From NCBI GenBank assembly GCA_003563585.1, contig PWUQ01000051.1, positions 1 through 7,834 on the forward strand: 7,834 bases of DNA, written 5' to 3'. Source of the DNA: Candidatus Parvarchaeota archaeon (lineage in GTDB: Archaea; Nanobdellota; Nanobdellia; CSSed11-243R1). The translations under genes were made by a program, and so were the position numbers. The stretch's first letter is position 1; every line of letters starts with the position of its first letter. This document shows, piece by piece, positions 1 to 5,417 of this stretch. The notes under the pieces were generated by a model. The model was given only the letters and a program-made list of their open reading frames with translations. It searched no databases and had not been told where the DNA came from.

Positions 1-23
1 ATTTTCAAGTGAATCGGCAGTAG

Positions 24-37
24 AAACTTATATAAAT
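24..37 (+). promoter_or_regulatory. TATA-box promoter of the SelB-like GTPase operon
   Basis: A TATATAAA box lies at 29-36, preceded by a purine/A-rich stretch (AGAAAC) that could act as a BRE. Archaeal transcription normally starts about 25 bp downstream, here near 57-60. That gives a short leader carrying the GGTGAT Shine-Dalgarno at 63-68, three bases before the ATG at 72. Bases 1-23 hold nothing I can identify. Confidence 0.6.
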
Positions 38-71
38 CAATCTTATTTTTGAAGAAATATCAGGTGATAAG

Positions 72-1136
72 ATGAAGGCGATACAAATTTCAATTATTGG
101 TTTGAAAAACTCTGGAAAAACAGTTATAGCTGAAAAATTAAAACAAAAAAAAGAAATTGAAAACGAAAAATTTGACATATATTCTTTTAAACAAGGTTCT
201 TCTTTAGTGTACCTTTCAGATACACCATACAACATAGATGAACCTAAAGAAATGGTTGCTCTTATGAAAGAAGCAGATGCATGTCTTTTTTGCATATCTG
301 CAATAGACGCGATCAATCAAAAATTAGGAGAATTGATTTTACTTCTTAATTACGCGGATGTAGAAAAGGGAGTAGTGGCTATAACAAAGACAGATTCTTC
401 AACACCACAGGAAGTGGAATCTCTTAAAAATAAAGTAAAAGCAATTTTATCAGAATCCAACTTAAAAGATGTAGAAATAGTTGAAACTTCTTCAATAACT
501 GGAGAAGGTTTTGATACATTAAGAGAAGAATTGATAAAATTAGAGCCAAAAAAGAGAGAAGGAGATAAATTTAAAATGCCAGTAGAATCTACGAAGGAAA
601 TTAAAAAAGAATTAGTATCTCTTTTTGGTATAATAAATTCTGGAAAGATAAAGAAATATGACAAAGTTTTTTTGATGCCTTGGGGAAAGGAGTTTATTGT
701 TCAAGAATTAAGTCTTCATGGAGAAATTGTTGAAGAAATAAATTCTGGAAATAGGGTAGGAATTTCTTTTAAAGGACTTTATCCTTGGGATGTTCAGATG
801 GGTGATTGGATATCTCAAGAAGGCGTCTTTAAAAAAGGAAAAAATCTTAGAATAGGATTAGATATAACTAATTTTTTTAAGGACAAATTGAGGGTTGGAA
901 GTGAATGCAGGCTTAATATAGGAATACAAACTTTTCCAGCGACGATAAACAAGATAGTTTTAGATGGTTCGGATATAAGCGAAGCAGAACCAGGTAAAAA
1001 AGTTGAAGTGGAATTAGAGTCTAAATTACCTTTTGCATTTGAAGAAGGGCAGAAATGCGCCCTTTTTAATCCGGATGCGCATTGGCAATCAATAAGAACT
1101 GTTGGGTTTGGTTCTGTTAAGGAAGCGATAGAATGA
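72..1136 (+). CDS. SelB-like (EF-Tu/EF1A superfamily) GTPase with degenerate G motifs
   Basis: This 354-residue protein resembles a translational GTPase. It has an N-terminal G domain (about 1-160) followed by EF-Tu-like beta-barrel domains (about 175-250 and 255-350). The P-loop is G10-LKNSGKT (usual form GHVDHGKT). G4 is TKTD at 105-108, and SSITGEG at 140-146 resembles G5. The G3 motif, normally D-x-P-G-H, reads DTPYN at 50-54, so the histidine that activates water for GTP hydrolysis is missing. The protein is shorter than EF1A (about 425 residues). The closest family I know is the archaeal SelB-like group (aSelBL), paralogues of selenocysteine elongation factor found in archaea without a clear selenocysteine role; its function is unknown. 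The start is fixed by GGTGAT at 63-68. It overlaps the next gene by ATGA, so the two are probably translationally coupled. A general degenerate EF-Tu paralogue is the alternative. Confidence 0.8.
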   Translation: MKAIQISIIGLKNSGKTVIAEKLKQKKEIENEKFDIYSFKQGSSLVYLSDTPYNIDEPKEMVALMKEADACLFCISAIDAINQKLGELILLLNYADVEKGVVAITKTDSSTPQEVESLKNKVKAILSESNLKDVEIVETSSITGEGFDTLREELIKLEPKKREGDKFKMPVESTKEIKKELVSLFGIINSGKIKKYDKVFLMPWGKEFIVQELSLHGEIVEEINSGNRVGISFKGLYPWDVQMGDWISQEGVFKKGKNLRIGLDITNFFKDKLRVGSECRLNIGIQTFPATINKIVLDGSDISEAEPGKKVEVELESKLPFAFEEGQKCALFNPDAHWQSIRTVGFGSVKEAIE

Positions 1137-1390
1137 GTAAAATAGGTTTGACAATAGGTTATGACGAAAGTACGTGTTCTGTTTGCAATAAGAAAAAGGA
1201 AGTTAGATATGTTTACGACACTGAAAATTGCATTGTTGCAAAAATATGTGATGAATGTGTGTCAAAAAATGAAAATATGTCCATAGATGAGATTCTTAAA
1301 AAATATGGTAAAAAAACAAAGAAACGGGATATTGAATTACTCACAAAAAAACAAATAGAAAGATCAGGCTTTGATATTTTTAAAGAATAA
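1133..1390 (+). CDS. small double-CxxC (probable zinc-binding) protein
   Basis: This 85-residue soluble protein carries C15-SVC18 and C39-DEC42, with an extra cysteine at 33. The spacing suggests a zinc ribbon or treble-clef site. After it comes a lysine-rich, probably helical tail (about 49-85: IDEILKKYGKKTKKRD and onwards). Its ATG overlaps the TGA of the SelB-like GTPase gene (ATGA at 1133-1136), so the two are in one transcript and likely coupled. That context makes a partner of the GTPase or a nucleic-acid or ribosome-binding protein plausible, but nothing in the sequence proves it. The last 11 bp overlap the tail of the convergent 210-residue gene. I do not recognise a named family. Confidence 0.75.
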   Translation: MSKIGLTIGYDESTCSVCNKKKEVRYVYDTENCIVAKICDECVSKNENMSIDEILKKYGKKTKKRDIELLTKKQIERSGFDIFKE

Positions 1391-2012
1391 AAGCACCTGT
1401 TTTTGTCCCAACTGTTTCATTATCAATTGATATACTACATTTAATTAAACCTTTTTTTGTATCTTCTTTTTTAAATCTTTCATAATTTTCAATCGAAATT
1501 GAACAATCGACAAAAAGACTTTTATTTTCTTTTCCAATATCTGCAAACGGAAATAGTCCAACAAGTGTTTGAAAAAATCTTCTTGCTTTATCCGGTTCTT
1601 CAAAAGTGATTATTGTACCTTCTTGTTCAGAATATGTTATTTTAAAATCTTCAGTTTTTAAAATTTCATAAAATACTCTTTGTACTTCTTCACCAGCAAC
1701 AAGTTCTTTTTTTGTTTTTTCTATAGGTGAATTCACGTCAAATGTTTTTGAAAGTGTATCTGTTTTAGATTCCTTTAGAACTCTCATCGAATAAGTGTAA
1801 TCTTTTTGTGGTGCTATTCTATTTGCAAACTCAAAAACAGTAGGAAGGCTTTTTAGTGGGGAAAGCACTCTCACAGTTTTATTATCCAGTTCAAATTTAA
1901 ATTTATAATTAGTATTTCCTATTGGTAGTTCAATTAAATATTCTTCAATTTCTTTAGTAATATTTTTTCTTATCACTTTTTTTACTAAATTTGAAAATTG
2001 AATCAATTCCAT
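1380..2012 (-). CDS. unrecognised 210-residue protein coupled to the acyl-CoA synthetase alpha gene
   Basis: I do not recognise this protein. It is charged and soluble, with no signal peptide or membrane segment. It starts with a lysine-rich helical stretch (about 1-25), then alternating strand-like and helical segments. A short element recurs: DCSISIEN at 169-176 and KCSISIDN at 191-198. The start is firm: ATG overlaps the upstream TAA (TAATG), and a GGTGA Shine-Dalgarno at 2017-2021 sits 4 nt before it, encoded within the final Met-Val-Lys codons of the upstream gene. Tight coupling suggests a role linked to the CoA ligase. However, it lacks the length and glycine-rich motifs of the ATP-grasp beta subunit that normally partners such an alpha subunit. 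Its 3' end overlaps the convergent CxxC gene by 11 bp. Confidence 0.75.
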   Translation of the reverse strand: MELIQFSNLVKKVIRKNITKEIEEYLIELPIGNTNYKFKFELDNKTVRVLSPLKSLPTVFEFANRIAPQKDYTYSMRVLKESKTDTLSKTFDVNSPIEKTKKELVAGEEVQRVFYEILKTEDFKITYSEQEGTIITFEEPDKARRFFQTLVGLFPFADIGKENKSLFVDCSISIENYERFKKEDTKKGLIKCSISIDNETVGTKTGAFIL

Positions 2013-3328
2013 TATTTCACCATCTTAGATATCATCCCAATACCATATGTAGGTTCTTCAAAGTTAAGTATGTTTTCATTAGTCAGCAATATTTTTCCAT
2101 CTTTTATTAATTCTCCTCCCATGAAACATGAAAATATCGGTGTTTTAGATTTTTTCTGAAATTCAACCAATATCTTTGCAACTTTTTTAGGATTTGTCAT
2201 TTTTTGAGGTGTTAATGCAATAAAAATAAAATCGTAAAAATTTCCTTTCTTTATAATATCCAATGTTTTTTTATATCTCTCAGGTGTTGCATCACCTACA
2301 ATATCTATAGGATTACTTCTGCTCCATTCCATAGGCAGTTCTTTATCTAACTTTTTGATAATACTTTTTGGAATTTTTGCTAATTCCAATCCATTTTTTT
2401 CAAAAGCATCTGCTGAAAGTACGCCAGCACCACCAGCGTTTGTTACTATTATTCCTCTATTCCCTTTAATAGGTTTATTTTTTGAAAGGTAAGAACCTAT
2501 CTCAAATAACTCATAAATGCTTTCTGTTTTTATTGCACCACACTGTTTAAATGCTCCAGTATAAACCCCATTTTCTGACATTAAGGCAGCTGTATGTGTT
2601 GCAGCAGCTTCTTGCCCTTTTTTTGTCATACCACCCTTTAAAACAATTACCGGTTTTTTTATTTTTGAAACAACATTCAAAAACTTTTTTCCTTTTCTTA
2701 AACTTTCAACATAAAGACATATTGCTTTTGTATTTTTGTCTTTGTCAAGATATTTTATCATTTCCGAAAATCCTATGTTTGTTGCGTTTCCAATAGATGC
2801 AAATAAACTTAATCCCATACCTTTTTCTATAGCTCTATCTAATACAGCAACACCTAAAGCTCCACTTTGAGATATGAACGCAATTTTACCTTTCTTGGGA
2901 TTTTTACCGAAAAAAGTAGCGTTCAATTTTTGATGTGGATTTATTGTACCCAGACAATTTGGTCCTATATACCTTATATTATATTTTAAAGCTATATCAA
3001 CTAATTTTTTTTCAAGTTTTTCGTTACCCGACTCGGAAAATCCTGCCGAGATTATTATGACATTTTTAATATCTTTTTCTCCACATTCTTTTAATACTTC
3101 TGGAACAAATTTTGCAGGAATCACAATTATTGCTAAGTCTATATCTTCTTTTATTTTAAGTACTGAATTATATGCTATTCTACCACATATTTTTTTTGCG
3201 TTTGGATTTATAGGATAAACTTTTTTTCTTGAACTCAACAAATTTTTGAAAATTGCATAACCTACTTTTTCTTTATGTCTGCTTGCTCCAATAACTGCTA
3301 TTGATTTAGGTTCAAAAAACTTTTCCAT
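2012..3328 (-). CDS. acdA: ADP-forming acetyl/acyl-CoA synthetase, alpha subunit
   Basis: This 438-residue protein matches the alpha subunit of archaeal ADP-forming acyl-CoA synthetases, which convert acyl-CoA, ADP and phosphate to acid, CoA and ATP in the cytoplasm. Residue numbers here count from a TTG one codon upstream of the chosen ATG. The N-terminal CoA-binding Rossmann domain (about 5-130) has IAVIGASRHKEKVGYAIF and YIGPNCLG. The succinyl-CoA-ligase-like domain follows (FISQSGALG at 152-160, GNATNIG). The segment AAATHTAALM carries H246, aligning with the phosphorylated active-site histidine of the family. A third alpha/beta domain (about 290-438) includes TNAGGAGVLSAD. No ATP-grasp beta subunit is in the window, so it must be encoded elsewhere. 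The ATG at 3328 is preferred over the TTG at 3331 because a TATA-like element lies about 24 bp upstream and there is no Shine-Dalgarno, as expected of a leaderless mRNA. A related acyl-CoA or protein acyltransferase subunit is less likely. Confidence 0.88.
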   Translation of the reverse strand: MEKFFEPKSIAVIGASRHKEKVGYAIFKNLLSSRKKVYPINPNAKKICGRIAYNSVLKIKEDIDLAIIVIPAKFVPEVLKECGEKDIKNVIIISAGFSESGNEKLEKKLVDIALKYNIRYIGPNCLGTINPHQKLNATFFGKNPKKGKIAFISQSGALGVAVLDRAIEKGMGLSLFASIGNATNIGFSEMIKYLDKDKNTKAICLYVESLRKGKKFLNVVSKIKKPVIVLKGGMTKKGQEAAATHTAALMSENGVYTGAFKQCGAIKTESIYELFEIGSYLSKNKPIKGNRGIIVTNAGGAGVLSADAFEKNGLELAKIPKSIIKKLDKELPMEWSRSNPIDIVGDATPERYKKTLDIIKKGNFYDFIFIALTPQKMTNPKKVAKILVEFQKKSKTPIFSCFMGGELIKDGKILLTNENILNFEEPTYGIGMISKMVK

Positions 3329-3345
3329 CAATAAATATAATACCG

Positions 3346-3356
3346 CTATATTTTTA
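3346..3356. promoter_or_regulatory. shared divergent TATA element between acdA and tmk
   Basis: Only 51 bp separate the two divergent ATGs (3328 and 3380). The one good TATA-like run, TATATTTTTA with its complement TAAAAATATA, is centred about 24 bp upstream of the acdA start and 28-30 bp upstream of the tmk start. Neither gene has a convincing Shine-Dalgarno. A single element firing in both directions to give two leaderless or near-leaderless mRNAs fits the spacing. Two overlapping promoters are equally possible. Confidence 0.5.
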
Positions 3357-3379
3357 TGTCTTAAGGTTTTTGTTTTTTT

Positions 3380-4009
3380 ATGAAAAATAAATTTATAGTT
3401 CTAGAAGGAATAGATGGATGTGGTAAAGGCACTCAAATAAAAAAAATTCATAATTTTATTTTTGAACTTGATAAAAGAAATGAAATATTTACAACCAGGG
3501 AACCGACTTATGGGAAATATGGTAAACAAGTAAGAGAAATATTGAAAAAGGATAAATGTCCTCTTAAGAATTCAGAACTTCTTTTGAAACTTTATACAAA
3601 AGACAGAAAAGAACATCTTGAAATAATTGAGAAGATTATGTCAAGAAAAACAGGAGATATAAATCATTTTGTATTATGTGACAGATATTATCATTCTACC
3701 TATGCTTATCAACAAACACAAGGAATTTCTTTTGATAGAATACATGAAATGCAGAAAAATTTTCTAAAACCTGATATAACCTTTATTATAGATTTAAATC
3801 CTGAATTGGCTTATTCAAGAATGAGCGACGGAAGAACAAGTAAAGAAAAATTCGAAAAATTGGAATTTATGGAAGAACTTAGAAAAAACTTTTTGAAATT
3901 AAAGAATAAGTTAAATGAGAATATACACATAATAGATGGTTCTAAATCAAAAAGCGAAGTTTTTGAACAAATCATTAAAGTTTTAAAAGAAAATAGTATA
4001 TTTCTTTAA
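3380..4009 (+). CDS. tmk: thymidylate kinase (dTMP kinase)
   Basis: This 209-residue enzyme is of normal length for thymidylate kinase. It phosphorylates dTMP to dTDP with ATP in the dTTP pathway. The P-loop GIDGCGKGTQ is at 10-19, the TMP-binding REP motif at 40-42 (TTREPTYG), and the family DRY motif at 101-103 (LCDRYYHSTYAYQ). The LID region follows near 146-160 (SRMSDGRTSKEKFEK). The P-loop variant with Gly-Lys-Gly-Thr and the basic residues in the LID should be compared with type I and type II enzymes. The start is the only ATG near the P-loop. A weak AAGGT lies 12 nt upstream, so the message may be leaderless. Its stop codon overlaps that of the convergent secG gene. Confidence 0.93.
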   Translation: MKNKFIVLEGIDGCGKGTQIKKIHNFIFELDKRNEIFTTREPTYGKYGKQVREILKKDKCPLKNSELLLKLYTKDRKEHLEIIEKIMSRKTGDINHFVLCDRYYHSTYAYQQTQGISFDRIHEMQKNFLKPDITFIIDLNPELAYSRMSDGRTSKEKFEKLEFMEELRKNFLKLKNKLNENIHIIDGSKSKSEVFEQIIKVLKENSIFL

Positions 4010-4179
4010 AATCCAAATATATTTGGTCCAACCATATGTAGTATTACAACAAATATTATAACTGCTATAGTTAGTACAACTACTATGTAAGGCGACATCT
4101 CTATTTTGCCTTTATACTCTTCATAGTACTGCATTAATCCACCATGGCTTGCTGGCATACTTATTTTATCTTTTCCCAT
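4006..4179 (-). CDS. secG: preprotein translocase subunit SecG (Sec61 beta)
   Basis: This 57-residue tail-anchored membrane protein is the small beta subunit of the archaeal SecYEG translocon. The N-terminus MGKDKISMPASHGGLMQYYEEY is followed by KGKIEMSPYIVV. The pattern M-P-A-S-x-x-G-L-M-x-Y-[FY]-[DE]-E plus K-[IL]-x-[ML]-[SD]-P is typical of archaeal Sec61 beta. One hydrophobic segment (about 31-49, IVVVLTIAVIIFVVIL) precedes a short GPNIFGF tail. The start is set by GGTG at 4185-4188, 5 nt before the ATG. The gene begins 20 nt after the end of the RNase P RNA, with no obvious promoter of its own, so it is probably read from the RNase P promoter. Its TAA (4006-4008) overlaps the tmk TAA (4007-4009) on the other strand. 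Confidence 0.93.
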   Translation of the reverse strand: MGKDKISMPASHGGLMQYYEEYKGKIEMSPYIVVVLTIAVIIFVVILHMVGPNIFGF

Positions 4180-4199
4180 TTTTACACCTTTTTAGTATG

Positions 4200-4504
4200 T
4201 TGTGGATGAAAAGTAGTTCGGCTTGTGTTGTCTTTCCGCAAAAAATTTTGCTTCATCAAAAGACATGGCAACATTCTACTTAGCGCCTATTCGACAAAAT
4301 TTGTCTTTTTGGCTTGCACCTTTCAGGCTAACGATTTCACACAACTTGCTGAAATTTCAGTTTTTCAACATCATCATGCTCAGCAGCTGTTATTTTCTGC
4401 GTCAGAGCCCCGCATTTCTACGGACGAATTACTTCGCTGAAATCTTTGGTGGTCGAACTTCCTCACCATCTTTCGATTGCGATAGTTGCCTATTCCACCC
4501 ACAA
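4200..4504 (-). ncRNA. rnpB: RNase P RNA (archaeal type)
   Basis: This is the catalytic RNA that trims 5' leaders from pre-tRNAs. The ends form a perfect 9-bp P1 helix (UUGUGGGUG at 4504-4496 with CAUCCACAA at 4208-4200). P2 is a perfect 6-bp pairing (GGCAAC at 4490-4485 with GUUGCC at 4272-4267). A P3-like hairpin capped by GAAA precedes GAGGAAGUUCGACC (CR-I, about 4464-4450). AGUUCG of CR-I (4459-4454) pairs with CGAACU near the 3' end (4220-4215) as P4. A segment GUGCAAGCCAAA resembles the conserved P15/P16 region of RNase P, and GUAGAAUGUUGCC matches CR-IV. Between P2 and P4 on the 3' side is a hairpin (GUCUUU/AAAGAC with an inner GCAAAA/UUUUGC stem) in the position of P19. CR-V differs from the usual ACAGAA..GGCUUA. 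The region is richer in GC than its surroundings, and the plus-strand ORFs across it are spurious. Confidence 0.87.
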
Positions 4505-4522
4505 TAATAATCTTATTTTTTA

Positions 4523-4532
4523 ATTTATAAAT
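4523..4532 (-). promoter_or_regulatory. TATA-box promoter of RNase P RNA and secG
   Basis: The palindromic box TTTATAAA (4524-4531) is centred about 24 bp upstream of the deduced RNA 5' end at 4504, the expected archaeal spacing. It directly abuts the stop codon of the upstream 201-residue gene (TAA at 4533-4535), so the RNA gene has its own start point even though the neighbours share its strand. Confidence 0.7.
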
Positions 4533-5138
4533 TTATGCGTACCCCTTGTTCCCGTAATATACATCGTTCATATCATTTATTTTTTCAGATAAATAATTTT
4601 TAAAAAATTCCTTTTCTATTTTAGATTCCTTATTTTTTTCATACATTTTTGATTCATACAATTCACATATTTCAGGAAGCAACTCATAATATTCAAGAAG
4701 CGTATTTATTATTTCCTTACATACTCCTTCTTCTGTAGCTTTTTCTATTGCTCTTTTATCTTTAATTTCCAAATCATCAGATTTTAGATTTTCATACCAT
4801 TTATCAATTTCTTGAACAACTTTATCTTCTAACTCATCTGTTAATTCTTTCAAACTTTCAGAATACTTTAGAACGTTTTTATATCCTTCTTTTCTTCTTG
4901 TTTTTACTTCCAATATTTCAGTATTATTTTCATAGTCTTCAAAAATTTCAGTTCCAAGCTCATCCAATCTTTCTTGCAAAATTTTCCTTTCCCCATTTAT
5001 TTTTTCTATAATAGATACCTGTACATCTATTTTTTGAACATGTTTTAATATTTTAAATACTTCAAAAGGACAATTTTTATTCCTAGCTATTTCAGCGATT
5101 CTTTTTGTAGATTCTATTTTTTCTTCCCAATTTGACAT
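4533..5138 (-). CDS. unrecognised helical 201-residue protein, third gene of the methyltransferase operon
   Basis: I do not recognise a family. The protein is strongly charged, rich in Glu and Lys, and looks almost entirely alpha-helical. Coiled-coil potential is clearest at about 45-65 and 90-120 (SLKELTDELEDKVVQEIDKW). There is no signal peptide, membrane segment or metal-binding cluster; only three scattered cysteines are present. It ends in a short glycine/tyrosine-rich tail (YYGNKGYA). The ATG is 13 bp behind the stop of the 87-residue gene, with an AGGT Shine-Dalgarno 8-9 nt upstream, so it belongs to the same transcript. A structural or scaffold partner for the methyltransferase is one possibility, but nothing proves it. 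Confidence 0.72.
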   Translation of the reverse strand: MSNWEEKIESTKRIAEIARNKNCPFEVFKILKHVQKIDVQVSIIEKINGERKILQERLDELGTEIFEDYENNTEILEVKTRRKEGYKNVLKYSESLKELTDELEDKVVQEIDKWYENLKSDDLEIKDKRAIEKATEEGVCKEIINTLLEYYELLPEICELYESKMYEKNKESKIEKEFFKNYLSEKINDMNDVYYGNKGYA

Positions 5139-5151
5139 TTTTTATTACCTA

Positions 5152-5415
5152 TCATATAATTTTGAGTTCTATGCAATATTCTCCAACCTCGTACTTTTTA
5201 GAATACTCTTCTTTCGAAGGAAAGTAAGATTCTATACCATTTCCAATTATCTTTAATGGAACTCTTTGACTCATTACTATTCTGACATATTCATCCCAAT
5301 GTTCAATCATTTTTTCTTTTTTTTCTTCTTTAAGGTTTAGTTTAATAGCTATTTTATCTATTTCATTTTCTATTTTTTCATCCAAACCTTTTAAATAATC
5401 TGTAATTTTGAGCAC
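5152..5415 (-). CDS. unrecognised 87-residue protein, second gene of the methyltransferase operon
   Basis: This small soluble protein is not recognised. Residues 1-45 are predicted by eye to be helical and charged (LDEKIENEIDKIAIKLNLKEEKKEK). The rest (about 50-87) alternates short hydrophobic strands and turns (VPLKIIGNGIESYF, VGEYCIELKII). It uses a GTG start 2 bp after the TAG of the methyltransferase gene. A GAGGG Shine-Dalgarno lies 6 nt upstream, within the end of that gene. No in-frame ATG occurs until residue 36. The close packing implies translational coupling and a role in the same process as the methyltransferase. Confidence 0.68.
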   Translation of the reverse strand: MLKITDYLKGLDEKIENEIDKIAIKLNLKEEKKEKMIEHWDEYVRIVMSQRVPLKIIGNGIESYFPSKEEYSKKYEVGEYCIELKII

Positions 5416-5417
5416 CC

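Noticed and set aside
1..71. Tail of another gene at the left edge
   Set aside because: No continuing open frame of meaningful length is visible; the stretch is explained by the promoter and leader of the GTPase gene.
350..664. Minus-strand open frame inside the GTPase gene
   Set aside because: It is a shadow of a well-supported gene, with no ribosome binding site or recognisable domain; the same applies to the plus-strand frames opposite acdA and the methyltransferase.
1380..2012. The 210-residue protein as the missing ATP-grasp beta subunit of the acyl-CoA synthetase
   Set aside because: It shows no ATP-grasp glycine-rich or acidic motifs and no conserved beta-subunit histidine segment.
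3329..3331. TTG start one codon upstream of the acdA ATG
   Set aside because: The adjacent ATG at 3328 is the stronger codon and fits the TATA spacing for a leaderless mRNA.
4200..4504. SRP (7S) RNA as an alternative for the GC-richer RNA
   Set aside because: The SRP helix 8 signature (GUCAGG..GGAA..AGCAGC) is absent, while P1, P2, P4, CR-I and CR-IV of RNase P are present.
4223..4507. Plus-strand reading frames across this stretch (94 and 71 codons)
   Set aside because: They lie antisense to the RNase P RNA, have no Shine-Dalgarno or family resemblance, and the conserved RNA helices explain the composition.
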